From Saccharopolyspora spinosa NRRL 18395 (GTDB taxonomy: Bacteria > Actinomycetota > Actinomycetes > Mycobacteriales > Pseudonocardiaceae): a DNA stretch of 64,000 nucleotides. Shown in pieces: positions 55,058 to 63,961 of this stretch. Under the pieces are notes generated by a model. It was given only the letters and a program-made list of their open reading frames with translations, did not search any database and had not been told where the DNA came from. A program made the translations under genes and the position numbers. The first letter of the stretch is position 1. Each line of letters starts with the position of its first letter. The stretch spans positions 1,728,805 to 1,792,804 of the forward strand of contig NZ_GL877879.1 of assembly GCF_000194155.1 (NCBI RefSeq). Direction: 5' to 3'.

Positions 55058-56179
55058 TCAGACGGCGACAGCGCTGATACCGCCGGCCGCGAGTGCGGAC
55101 ACGTCGATCGCTCCGCGTGCCCGAAGTCGGACCTCGGCGAGCCCAAGGTCGGCCAGCACGGCTGCAGCCACCGCAGCGTGCATGTCCGAGCAGGCGACTT
55201 CGGCATCGTGGCTTCCCGACAGGATCCGCGCCCCGGTCGAAGCCGGGCGCAAGTAGACAACAGCGCCGCCGTTCCTCGCGACAGCGGTCAGCGAGGCCTC
55301 CAGCTCCCGGCGACAGTTGCACGCCTGGCTGCCGAATACATCGCCAGCAATGCATTCCACGTGTACCGCGATCAATGGCCGCGCGGCCGATGACGGGCGG
55401 ACGAGCGCTACGTGTTCGGCACCGGTGACTTCGTCGCGGAACCCGACGGCGTCAAACCCTCCGTGCGCGATCGGCAAAGCCGCCCGAGCGCCCCGAGTGA
55501 CCCGCCCGCGCACGCCGTCACCGAAATACAGCCGATACCGGACAAGGTCGGCGACATCCAGCAATGGGAGCCCGTGTTGTGCGCCCAGCGCGGCGACCTC
55601 TGACCGCTTGGCCGTGGCGCCAATACCGGGCTCGTCCGGCCCGGTAACCAGCTCAGCAATCACCCCGACTGGCGGAAGCCCGGCCAATCGGCACAGATCG
55701 ACGGCGGCCTCGGTATGCCCGGGCCGCTCGACGACGCCACCGGGACGGGCACGCAACGGCAACACATGCCCTGGGCGGCGCAGGTCGCTGGCCACGGAGC
55801 GCGGGTCGGCCAACACCTGGGCGGTGCGCGCCCGGTCGGCGGCGCTGATCCCGGTCCCGACGCCTTCGGCTGCATCTACTGAGATGGTGTAAGCGGTGGC
55901 ATGCGGGTCGGCGTTGCGCCACACCATCGGCGGCAGGTCCAAAGCGTCGGCGCGATCAGCTTCCATCGGCGCGCAGAGCAGGCCCGAGGTGTGCCGGACT
56001 GTCCAGGCCACCCACGCGGGATCGGCCAGCGCCGCCGGGAGCACGACATCGCCTTCGTCTTCCCGGCCGGCGTCGTCGACCACCAGCACTGGCCGGCCAG
56101 CTTGCAGAGCCGCTAATGCGGGACCGATCCCGGCCGCCGGACCGGAGTGGGAGACCGGTGGGTCGAGCTGGGCGGTCAT
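55058..56179 (-). CDS. RibBA-like protein with aberrant GTP cyclohydrolase II half
   Basis: 373 residues. The N-terminal dihydroxybutanone-phosphate synthase half is complete (VVDDAGREDEGDVV, TAYTISVDAAEGVGTGISA, RRPGHVLPLRA, RPGHTEAAVDL). The C-terminal half keeps the zinc cysteines (HVECIAGDVFGSQACNC) but then diverges: the expected GHEGRGIGL catalytic loop and LTNNPxK segment are absent, replaced by STGARILSGSHDAEV and a short tail ending in GGISAVAV. The second activity may be lost or changed. Located with a flavin reductase and a luciferase-like monooxygenase, it probably supplies flavin precursor. ATGA overlap with the flavin reductase. Confidence 0.8.
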   Translation of the reverse strand: MTAQLDPPVSHSGPAAGIGPALAALQAGRPVLVVDDAGREDEGDVVLPAALADPAWVAWTVRHTSGLLCAPMEADRADALDLPPMVWRNADPHATAYTISVDAAEGVGTGISAADRARTAQVLADPRSVASDLRRPGHVLPLRARPGGVVERPGHTEAAVDLCRLAGLPPVGVIAELVTGPDEPGIGATAKRSEVAALGAQHGLPLLDVADLVRYRLYFGDGVRGRVTRGARAALPIAHGGFDAVGFRDEVTGAEHVALVRPSSAARPLIAVHVECIAGDVFGSQACNCRRELEASLTAVARNGGAVVYLRPASTGARILSGSHDAEVACSDMHAAVAAAVLADLGLAEVRLRARGAIDVSALAAGGISAVAV

Positions 56180-56703
56180 GACGCCCGTTCCAGCCCGGCC
56201 AGCGTGTGGAAGGTGCTCGCGTGGAAGATCAGCGGCCCCAAATGCGGATGCGTGCATTGGCTCTGCACCCGGAACAGCACGAGTTCGTGGTCCCCGGCCG
56301 GGACGATGCGTTCCACCGAGCAGTCCAGCCACGCCGTCGCGCCGTGCAGCAGCAGGGCGCCCTCGTCGGTGGTGTACCAGTCGAGCCCGGCGAACCGGTC
56401 GCCGGTCTTGGAAGCGAGTTGGCGACACGTGCGGTCCTGAGCGTCGCCGAGAACCGACAGCCCGAGCCGAGGACGGTCGCCCAACAGCGGCCAGGTGGTC
56501 GAGGTTTTCTGCACGCAGAGCCCGACCAAAGGTGGCTCGAGGGACACACCGACGAATGCGCTGGCTGCGATCCCGATCGGCTCGCCGGTCTCCCCGAGCG
56601 CGCAAACTGCTGTGACCCCGCTGGGGAAACGGCCGAACGCCTCGCGCAGCCCGGTGGTGTCCACTGTGCCGTCCGCGGTGGTGGTGGGATTCAGTGTTGT
56701 CAT
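56176..56703 (-). CDS. Flavin reductase (HpaC-like)
   Basis: 175 residues of the flavin-reductase-like split-barrel family, with FPSGVTAVCALGETGEPIGI, ASAFVGVSLEPPLVGLCVQK and LFRVQSQCTHPHLGPL near the end. It reduces FMN with NAD(P)H and delivers it to a monooxygenase, here most likely the luciferase-like enzyme of the same operon. Confidence 0.88.
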   Translation of the reverse strand: MTTLNPTTTADGTVDTTGLREAFGRFPSGVTAVCALGETGEPIGIAASAFVGVSLEPPLVGLCVQKTSTTWPLLGDRPRLGLSVLGDAQDRTCRQLASKTGDRFAGLDWYTTDEGALLLHGATAWLDCSVERIVPAGDHELVLFRVQSQCTHPHLGPLIFHASTFHTLAGLERAS

Positions 56704-56714
56704 GGTGCCTCCTC

Positions 56715-58244
56715 TCAGGACCGCAGGACGAACGGGTCGCCGGCGGGTTCGTCACTGGTGTTGACCCAGACGCTCTTGAGCCGGGTGTACTCGCGGATCA
56801 CCTCGGTGCCGTGCTCGACTCCGAGCCCGGAGGTCTTGAACCCTGAGCGCGGCGACATGGGCGACATCGCGCGGTACATGTTCACCCAGATCGTGCCCGC
56901 GTCGAGTGCAGCGGCAGCGCGGTGCGCGCGGGAGAGGTCCTTGGTCCAAACTCCGGCGGCCAGGCCGTAGTCGGTGTCATTTGCGATCCGCAGGGCTTCG
57001 GCGTCGTCGTCGAACGGGATGATCGCCACGACCGGGCCGAAGATCTCTTCCCGGCACATCCGGGCTTCGTTGGTCAGGCCGGTGAACACGGTCGGTTCGT
57101 GAAACCAGCCGCCGAGCCCGACCTCCGGGCGGCTGCCGCCGTAGGCGACCACGCCGCCGTCCGCGCGGCCGGCGGCCACGTACTCCTCGACCTTTGCCAG
57201 CTGGGCTGGCATGGCCAACGGCCCGAGTTCGGTGTCGGCCTCGAGTGGGTCGCCGATCCGGATCGTGCTGGCCCGGGCCACGACCCGCTCGACCAACTCG
57301 TCGTAGACGGAGCGGTGGGCCAGCACTCTGCTGCCGGCGATGCAGGTCTGGCCGGCAGCCGCGAAGATCCCGGCGACGACGCCGTTGGCCGCGCTGAGGA
57401 TGTCGGCGTCGGCGAAAACCAGTTGCGGCGACTTGCCGCCCAGTTCCAGCCCTGCTCGGACCAGTCGCCGTCCCGCCCGCTCGGCGATCCACGCCCCGGT
57501 CGCGGTGCTGCCCGTGAACGACAGCTTGGCCACGTCCGGATGGTCGACCAGTGGGGCCCCCGCCTCAGTACCGAGCCCGGTGACGACGTTGACCACTCCT
57601 GGCGGGAATCCTGCTTCCTCGAACAACGGTGCCAGGGCCAGCATCGAGGCACTGGTGTGCTCCGAGGGCTTGACGACCGCCGTATTGCCACAGGCGAGCA
57701 ACGGGGCCAGCTTGGCAACTGTGAGGGTCAGCGGGGAGTTCCACGGCGTAATCGCGCCGACCACACCGACCGGCTCGCGCAACGTATAGTTGAGGATGTC
57801 AACGTTGCTGGCAGGGATCGTCTCACCGTGGATCTTGTCAGCTAGCCCGGCGTAGTAGAAAAAGTACTCTGGCAGCCCGGCGAGTTGCGTGGTCATCTCC
57901 CGCAGCAGTTTGCCGTTGTCAGTGGACTCGGTGCGGGCCAACACCTCCGCGTGCTCGCCGATCAGTTCACCGACCCGGCGCAACAACGCACCCCGCGAGG
58001 TCTGCGACATCCGCCGCCAGCTCAGGGATTCGAACGTGCGTCTCGCCGCGGCGACTGCTCGCTCGACGTCGGCCGCGGTGCCGCGGGCGGCCTCGTACCA
58101 CGCGCGACTCGTGGTCGGATTGTCACTGGTGAAATAGGCGCCCTCGGCCGGCGGAACGGGCTCGCCGCCGATGTGGTGTTCCCATCGGGGCAGCCGATCG
58201 GCGTCCACAGTGGACGAAGACGTTGTGGGGGCTGCGGTGCTCAT
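56715..58244 (-). CDS. NAD-dependent aldehyde dehydrogenase
   Basis: 509 residues. TPWNSPLTLTVAKLAPLLAC, LELGGKSPQLVF (Glu) and AAGQTCIAGSRV (Cys) are present, plus EEIFGPV. The start at ATG 58244 overlaps the hydrolase stop by 4 bp. It is similar to betaine- or 4-aminobutanal-type ALDHs. It probably oxidises the aldehyde formed by the monooxygenase. Confidence 0.9.
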   Translation of the reverse strand: MSTAAPTTSSSTVDADRLPRWEHHIGGEPVPPAEGAYFTSDNPTTSRAWYEAARGTAADVERAVAAARRTFESLSWRRMSQTSRGALLRRVGELIGEHAEVLARTESTDNGKLLREMTTQLAGLPEYFFYYAGLADKIHGETIPASNVDILNYTLREPVGVVGAITPWNSPLTLTVAKLAPLLACGNTAVVKPSEHTSASMLALAPLFEEAGFPPGVVNVVTGLGTEAGAPLVDHPDVAKLSFTGSTATGAWIAERAGRRLVRAGLELGGKSPQLVFADADILSAANGVVAGIFAAAGQTCIAGSRVLAHRSVYDELVERVVARASTIRIGDPLEADTELGPLAMPAQLAKVEEYVAAGRADGGVVAYGGSRPEVGLGGWFHEPTVFTGLTNEARMCREEIFGPVVAIIPFDDDAEALRIANDTDYGLAAGVWTKDLSRAHRAAAALDAGTIWVNMYRAMSPMSPRSGFKTSGLGVEHGTEVIREYTRLKSVWVNTSDEPAGDPFVLRS

Positions 58245-59014
58245 GGGGCCAACGCTCCTGGAAGATTGAATGGGCGGCCCTCGATCTGGGCGAGGACCGC
58301 GGCGACGAGCACGTCCGGACGTTCCAGCGGGAGCAGGTGGCGAGCCCCTGGGACTGCACACCACTCCCCCTGCGGGACGCGATCGGCGACTGCGGCCGCC
58401 ATCCTCGGGGTGGAACCGGGATCGTCCTCTCCGGTGATAGCGAGCACCGGTGGGACCATTCGGGACAGCTCCGGCCAGAGTTCGGCATCGGCGTGCGCGA
58501 AAACTGCGTAACAGGCCAGGTATGACGGGGGCCGGTTGGCCCTCAACACGGTGCGGATCTGGTCGACCAGCTCCGGCTCGGCGTTCCGCCCGCGCGGCGA
58601 GAACCACCGGTCCACTGCGGCTTCGAACGCGCTCGCCAAGTCTTGTCGGGCTTTCTCCAGCCGGCCGGCGACCGCCTGCCGTTCGGACTCCGACCGGTTG
58701 GCCACGCCGCTGACCAAGGTCAGCGACGCGACCCGCTCCGGGTGGTCGAGAGCCACCCGGGTCGCGACCAACGCGCCGAGCGAGAACCCGACCAGGTGAA
58801 CGGGAGCTGGTGCACCGGCAGCGATCCGGACCACCGGCTCGGCCAGGTCGGTCAGCGTCGTGCCCGCCGCTGCGTCCGGCGCCGCCCCGTGTCCGAGCAG
58901 GTCGGGTGCGTGGACCCGATGTCCTGCGGTCGTGACATCCGGGGCGACGCGGTGCCACATGGTGTGGTTCAGGCCGACACCATGCAGCAGGACCACATCG
59001 GCCGGCGCTGTCAC
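58241..59014 (-). CDS. Alpha/beta hydrolase
   Basis: 257 residues. VVLLHGVGLNHTMW gives the oxyanion region, GFSLGA the nucleophile Ser, GEDDPG the Asp and ARHLLPLERP the His. GTG start overlapping the preceding DUF1185 gene by 4 bp. Likely hydrolyses an ester, lactone or enol-type product within the flavin operon. Confidence 0.85.
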   Translation of the reverse strand: MTAPADVVLLHGVGLNHTMWHRVAPDVTTAGHRVHAPDLLGHGAAPDAAAGTTLTDLAEPVVRIAAGAPAPVHLVGFSLGALVATRVALDHPERVASLTLVSGVANRSESERQAVAGRLEKARQDLASAFEAAVDRWFSPRGRNAEPELVDQIRTVLRANRPPSYLACYAVFAHADAELWPELSRMVPPVLAITGEDDPGSTPRMAAAVADRVPQGEWCAVPGARHLLPLERPDVLVAAVLAQIEGRPFNLPGALAP

Positions 59015-59568
59015 TGCTCGCTCGCCAGCGGGGCCAGCCGGGCCTGCGGACGACCTTGGGCAGCTGCCGCGAGCCCGATGACGATCTCGTCCGCCCGAGG
59101 GGCATCCGGTACCCGTGCCTCGACGGTCTGGTGGTGCGACCGGATCGTGGCGTCGGTGACGTGCTTGAGCGGGATGTCGAACACGGTGCCAGCGGCGGCT
59201 CGCTTCTCCACGGCCGGCAGCAGGGTGGTCGCGGAGGCGGCGTCGCGGAAGTGGTTGCCGAACTTCAACGTGTGGATGAGCCCGGAACCGTGCTCGATCT
59301 CGCCGTCGAGTCCGACGATCGCGGCCTTGCCGTAAGCCTCGACCGGCGTGCCCAGCGCGCTGACCACCCGGTCGCTGAGCAGCTTGCCCAGTTCCGGGGC
59401 GACCGCGTCGATCGTCGGACCGAGGTCCTGGACGAAACCCTGCCCCGCCCAAGGGTTCTCAATGACTGCAAGCACGACGGCGACACGCGCTGCGGGCTCG
59501 ACGGGGCGCCCGCCTTCGTTGTGGATCTCGTCGACGATGGTGTGGATGCTGCGGATGGTGGCGCTCAC
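59011..59568 (-). CDS. DUF1185 (amino acid synthesis family) protein, copy A
   Basis: 185 residues. It has VEAYGKAAIVGLDGEIEHGS, ENPWAGQGFVQDLGP and RSHHQTVEARVPDAPRADEI, matching the DUF1185/AA_synth family of unknown biochemical function. GTG start with GGGAG upstream. A second copy overlaps it directly upstream, so the two probably form a heteromer. Confidence 0.85.
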   Translation of the reverse strand: MSATIRSIHTIVDEIHNEGGRPVEPAARVAVVLAVIENPWAGQGFVQDLGPTIDAVAPELGKLLSDRVVSALGTPVEAYGKAAIVGLDGEIEHGSGLIHTLKFGNHFRDAASATTLLPAVEKRAAAGTVFDIPLKHVTDATIRSHHQTVEARVPDAPRADEIVIGLAAAAQGRPQARLAPLASEQ

Positions 59569-60182
59569 GGAACGAGCTCCCTCTCGGATGGGTTTCGGTT
59601 CAGGATGTGGTCGGCGAGCGCGGCGTCGGTGCGCCGGTCGCCGATGCGTGCGTTGGGGCGAGGGCCGTCGGAGGCCGCCGCGATGACTGCGATCTCGCCG
59701 GGGCGCGGAGCGTCCGGCACCCGGACCGGCACGGTCTGGTAGTGCGAGCGGGTCGATGCGTGGTTCTTGTGCCAGATCGGCACCGACAATGTCGTGCCTG
59801 CCGCCGCGCGCTGGTCCGAGAACACGATGATCGACTCGCCGTCGGTCCGGCGACGCAGCACATCCCCGAAGTACGGGGTGTGGATCAGCGCGCTGGCGTG
59901 CTCGATCTCCCCGTCCAGCCCCACGATGGCGGCCTTGCCGAAAGCCTCGACCCGCTCGGCGCCACCGAGCGCGTCGAGCAGCCGGTCCGACAATTCGTGC
60001 GCGATTTCCGGTGCCAGTGCGGCGACTTCGGCGGACAGGTCGTCTTGGAGCCCGCGGCCCAGCCACGGGTTGGTCACCACCGCGACGGCGGCCGCGCGGC
60101 GCACCGTTGCCCGCACCGGCTCGCCGATGTCGCGCAGGGTTTCCTCGACGACGGTGACGATGCGGCGGATGCTGGCACTCAC
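59565..60182 (-). CDS. DUF1185 (amino acid synthesis family) protein, copy B
   Basis: 205 residues, paralog of copy A: EAFGKAAIVGLDGEIEHASA, NPWLGRGLQDDLSAEV and TRSHYQTVPVRVPDAPRPGE. It carries an extra C-terminal tail of about 20 residues after the shared core. GTG start overlapping the luciferase stop by 4 bp. Confidence 0.85.
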   Translation of the reverse strand: MSASIRRIVTVVEETLRDIGEPVRATVRRAAAVAVVTNPWLGRGLQDDLSAEVAALAPEIAHELSDRLLDALGGAERVEAFGKAAIVGLDGEIEHASALIHTPYFGDVLRRRTDGESIIVFSDQRAAAGTTLSVPIWHKNHASTRSHYQTVPVRVPDAPRPGEIAVIAAASDGPRPNARIGDRRTDAALADHILNRNPSERELVP

Positions 60183-61312
60183 GCCGTGACCCCGGAGAAC
60201 TGCGGCATGACCTTGTCGGCGAACAGCTCGAAGCTGCGCATGGCCTTGCGGTGCTCCAAGCCCGGGTGGGTGGTCCACAGCAGCAGGTCCTGCAGGTTCA
60301 GCTCCTGCTGCAGCTCGTGCACCTTCTCGGCGACGTAGTCCGGCGTGCCGACGAGGAGGTTGCGTTCGGCGAGGAAGTCGTAGTCCAGCTCGCGGCCGGT
60401 GATGTCTTCGCCGACCTCACGCAGGTTGTTCAGCCCGCGCCAGTGGCAGATCCAGCGGTAGGAAGTCAGCAGCGCCTCCTCGAAGTCGGCTCTGGCCTGC
60501 TCCAGGGTGTCGGCGACATAAACGTCGCGGACCAGCGACAGCCCGGTACCCAGCTCCTGCTCGACGCCGGTCGCCTCGGAAAGGGTGTCGCGGTAGAGCG
60601 CGAACCGGCCCTTGAGCTCGGAGATCGGCGGCATCCAGAAGATGCCCTTCATCCCGGCGCGGGCGGCGCTCTGGATCGAGCGCGGGGTGTCGATGACCTG
60701 CGACAGCGGCGGGTGCGGCCGCTGGAACGAGCGCGGGACGACCTGCATGGCGGAGATCGTGCCGTCCTCGCCGACGAACTCCGGCGACGACGCGGAAAGC
60801 GGGTGGTTCCACTCGATTCCCGGGGCGGGGTACTGGTAGAACCTGCCCTGGTGGGAGATGAACTCGCCGCTCCACGCCTTGCGCAGGACCTCGACGGTCT
60901 CCTCGAACAGGGCCCGGTTCTGCTCCTGATCGCGGGGATCGGCCACCGGGTTGAGGTTCATCGCCTCGCGCCCGTAGAGGCCCCGGCCGATGCCGACCTC
61001 CACCCGTCCGCCGGAGAGCTGGTCGAGCAGGGCGATGTCCTCGGCGAGGCGCATCGGGTTCCAGAACGTCACGATGTTGGCGGCCTGCCCGATCCGGATC
61101 CGTGAGGTTCGAGCCGCGATGTCGCTGCCCATCAAGACAGGGTTGGGAACCAGTTCGTAGCCCTCGTGGCCGAAGTGGTGCTCGGTGTACCAGAGGGAGT
61201 GGTAGCCGGCGGTATCCGCAAAGGTTGCGACCTCGCGGATCTCGTCGAGCACTCCGGCGACATCGTCGAGTCGGCCTGGTGCGCCGACGTTGTGGAAAAT
61301 CGAGAAACGCAT
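60179..61312 (-). CDS. Luciferase-like (LLM class) flavin monooxygenase
   Basis: 377 residues. MRFSIFHNVGAPGR starts the TIM barrel; LWYTEHHFGHEGYELVPNPV and RIRIGQAANIVTFWNPMRLA are the flavin/substrate segments typical of alkanal-type luciferases. FMNH2 would come from the flavin reductase downstream. ATG 61312 is only 4 nt after the GntR stop. It is the likely key oxygenase of the operon, perhaps attacking an N-containing compound imported by the divergent BCCT carrier. Confidence 0.88.
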   Translation of the reverse strand: MRFSIFHNVGAPGRLDDVAGVLDEIREVATFADTAGYHSLWYTEHHFGHEGYELVPNPVLMGSDIAARTSRIRIGQAANIVTFWNPMRLAEDIALLDQLSGGRVEVGIGRGLYGREAMNLNPVADPRDQEQNRALFEETVEVLRKAWSGEFISHQGRFYQYPAPGIEWNHPLSASSPEFVGEDGTISAMQVVPRSFQRPHPPLSQVIDTPRSIQSAARAGMKGIFWMPPISELKGRFALYRDTLSEATGVEQELGTGLSLVRDVYVADTLEQARADFEEALLTSYRWICHWRGLNNLREVGEDITGRELDYDFLAERNLLVGTPDYVAEKVHELQQELNLQDLLLWTTHPGLEHRKAMRSFELFADKVMPQFSGVTA

Positions 61313-61316
61313 CTTT

Positions 61317-62018
61317 CTAGAGTTCCTTCCGCAGGGGACGGCCACCGGTGAGCGGGTCGTCGGCGGCCATAGTGGCCCGCTCGCTGGAGCGGACGTGGTC
61401 ACGCATGGCGAATTCGGCGCCGAAACCGTCCTTTTCCCGGATCAGTTCCAGCACGTACCGGTGCTCGGACAGCGAGGCGCCGAGCCGTCCCGGTCTGGTC
61501 AGCGACGCCGACACCAGCCGGTGGTAGGCGAGCTGGTTCATCAGCGTCCGGTAGTGGGATTCCAGCTGGGAGCTGTCCGCTCCGCGCACGAGCAGTTCGT
61601 GGAACTCGTGGACGAGGGTGGCATAGCCCTCGACGTCGTCCCGGGCCACCGCCTGGCCGGAAAGCTCGATGTTCTCCTCGAGCTCGTCCATGATCGGAAT
61701 CGCCCCGCGGGCGGCCAGCAGCCGCGCGGCCATGCCTTCGAGCATCTCCTTGAGCTCGAACAGCTCGACGACCTCGCGCCGGCTGGGGGACCTCACGAAC
61801 GTGCCGACCCGAGGCCGGACCTCGACCAGACCTTCGATCTGCAGCTGCTTGAGCGCCTCGCGGACCGGCGTGCGCGACACGTCGTACTCGGTGGCCAAAG
61901 CCAGCTCCGACAGTGGCTCACCCGGTAGGTGGCGCCCCTCGATGATGCCGCGCCGGACCCCGGCGAGCACCCGTTCCTGAGCGCCTCGTCGGCTGCCCCT
62001 AACCGCGTCTCCTTGCAT
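61317..62018 (-). CDS. GntR-family regulator (FCD)
   Basis: 233 residues from ATG 62018 (ATG 62048 is possible). The winged HTH (LALATEYDVSRTPVREALKQ) and FCD domain (ELFELKEMLEGMAARLLAAR, HEFHELLVRGADSSQL) are complete. First gene of the flavin operon and divergent from the transporter, so it probably controls both. Confidence 0.88.
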   Translation of the reverse strand: MQGDAVRGSRRGAQERVLAGVRRGIIEGRHLPGEPLSELALATEYDVSRTPVREALKQLQIEGLVEVRPRVGTFVRSPSRREVVELFELKEMLEGMAARLLAARGAIPIMDELEENIELSGQAVARDDVEGYATLVHEFHELLVRGADSSQLESHYRTLMNQLAYHRLVSASLTRPGRLGASLSEHRYVLELIREKDGFGAEFAMRDHVRSSERATMAADDPLTGGRPLRKEL

Positions 62019-62022
62019 GCAA
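62013..62022. promoter_or_regulatory. Candidate GntR operator TTGCATGCAA
   Basis: Perfect 10-bp palindrome overlapping the regulator's own start codon. A near copy, TTGCATGCCA, lies at 62167-62176 in the same divergent spacer. Confidence 0.35.
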
Positions 62023-62166
62023 CAGAAGCTAAGTGGCGCGCTCTTCAATCGTCAAGAGATGTCTCGCGAAAGAGCAGCGGGACCGATAAAGTGCTGATCA
62101 AACCACCTGAATGCTCTCCCGTCCCCCGCATGCCAGTTCCAAGGCTTGGTATTGACCGTCGCCTTC

Positions 62167-62176
62167 TTGCATGCCA
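62167..62176. promoter_or_regulatory. Second candidate operator TTGCATGCCA
   Basis: Near copy (9 of 10) of the palindrome at 62013-62022, about 80 nt ahead of the BCCT gene. Confidence 0.3.
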
Positions 62177-62255
62177 CGGTTGCCTGCATCTCGCGCCCTG
62201 CCCCTGCGGGCACGTCGCACCGCACCGCCCTTCCAGCCAGCACATGGAGACAACG

Positions 62256-63930
62256 ATGTCCGATTCCCCCACCGCGCCGCCGGATCGCCGGCGCCCCGGC
62301 CCCGTCCTGTACATCTCGCTGGCCTTGACCCTCGCGATCGTGGTCTGGGGGGCTGCCGCCGGGGACTCGCTGTCCAGGGTCGGCTCGGCGGCCCTCGACG
62401 GCATCACGCGCGGATTCGGCTGGGCCTACCTGCTGGTGTCGCTCGGATTCCTGGTCTTCCTCGTCGTCCTGGCCTGCAGCCGCTACGGCAGGGTGCGCTT
62501 GGGGCGCGACGACGAACGCCCGGCGTTTCGCCGGTCCACCTGGTACGCGATGATCCTCTCGGCGGTGATGGGCATCGGCTTGATCTCCTACGGCGTCGCC
62601 GAACCGATTTCCCACCTCGCTGAGCCTCCGCATGACCTGGCCGCACCAATGACACCGGGCGCCGCAGTCACCGCCATGCAGTTCTCGTTCTTCGACTGGG
62701 GTCTGCACGCCTGGGGCATCTTCGCCGTGTTCGGGCTGGCGATGGCCTGGTCCATGTTCCGCCGCGACAGGCGTGGCCTGGTCAGCGCGCTGTTTCGACC
62801 ATTGCTCGGCCGCCGCGCCGACGGTCCGCTTGGCGGGGCCATCGACGTGTTCGCAATTCTCGCGACGCTCTTCGCTCTTCGGGACCACTACCTCACTCGG
62901 GCTCGGCGCGCTGCAGATCAACGGCGGCATCACCGCCCTGTTCGGGATCCCCAATTCCCGGAGCTTGCAGTTCGCGATCATCGGGGTCATCACGCTGCTG
63001 TTCACCGCCTCCGCGCTGACAGGTGTCGCCCGAGGGATCCGCTTCTTGTCCGAAACCAGCATGGGCCTCGGCGGCCTGCTCTTCTTGTTCGTCCTCGTCG
63101 TCGGCCCCACCATTTACCTGGCAGACCTCTACGTGCAGTCGGTCGGCCGCTACCTCAGCGAGTTGATTTCCACGAGCCTGATCACTCCGGCCAGTGGCGA
63201 CCTCGGCTTCATGCAGTCCTGGACCTACTTCATGCTCGCCTGGTGGCTGTCGTGGGCCGCGTTCGTGGGCGTCTTCCTCGCCCGGATCTCCCGCGGGCGC
63301 ACAGTGCGCGAATTCATCGTGGGCGTACTACTCGTGCCGAGCGTGGTCTTCTCGGTCTGGTTCACCGCTTTCGGTGGCACCGCGATCCACAGCGACCTGG
63401 CCGGCACCACCCGGATCGCGGCGGCGGCCGCGGACGACGCGAACTCGGCGTTCTTCGCCACCCTGCAATCGCTGCCGCTACCAGCGATCACCTCGGTGGT
63501 GACGATCGTCCTCGTCGTGCTGTTCTTCGTCTCGGGGGCCGACGCCAACACGTTCGTGCTCGGGATGCTGACCAGCCGCGGCACCGAACACCCACCGGGG
63601 TGGATTCTGGCGCTGTGGGGCGCGGTGACCGGCGCCGCGGCGATGGCCCTGCTGGCCGCCGGTGGCCTGGAGTCGCTACAGCAGATGGTGATCGTCAGCT
63701 CAGCGCCGTTCCTGCTCGTCGTCGTCGGGGTCGCTGTTTCCCTCTGGAAGGACCTGACCGCGGAACCGCTACAGCACACCATGCCCACGGCCAGCGCGAT
63801 GCGCGGAGCCGCGGACCGAACCGGTGAGATCCCCGAACCGGCCCGCACCAAAACCCTTAGCGACGATGCCACGGAGGAGGCCGCCATCTATGGCGTTCCC
63901 GCATCCGTTCCGGCCGAACCGAAGCCCTGA
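62256..63930 (+). CDS. BCCT-family transporter, frameshifted by a tandem duplication
   Basis: The combined reading gives about 555 residues of a betaine/carnitine/choline-type carrier. The N-terminal part reads ISYGVAEPISHLAEPPHDL and FSFFDWGLHAWGIFAVFGLA in one frame to AIDVFAILATLF; the rest continues in another frame from GTTTSLGLGALQINGGITAL through RFLSETSMGLGGLLFLFVLV to the stop. The frame change is caused by GCTCTTC occurring twice in tandem at 62867-62880. Removing one copy gives ATLFGTTTSLGLGALQ, the normal family sequence. ATG 62256 follows GGAGA. As given the gene makes only a truncated protein. Confidence 0.85.
62867..62880. repeat. 7-bp tandem duplication (GCTCTTC x2) causing a frameshift
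   Basis: Two adjacent copies, 62867-62873 and 62874-62880, inside the BCCT gene. Confidence 0.9.
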
Positions 63931-63940
63931 CCTACCGTTG

Positions 63941-63961
63941 CCCGATTTCCTCCGAATCGGG
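63941..63961 (+). terminator. Hairpin after the BCCT gene
   Basis: CCCGATT and AATCGGG form a 7-bp stem around TTCCTCCG-like loop sequence, starting 11 nt past the stop. No U-run follows. Confidence 0.5.
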
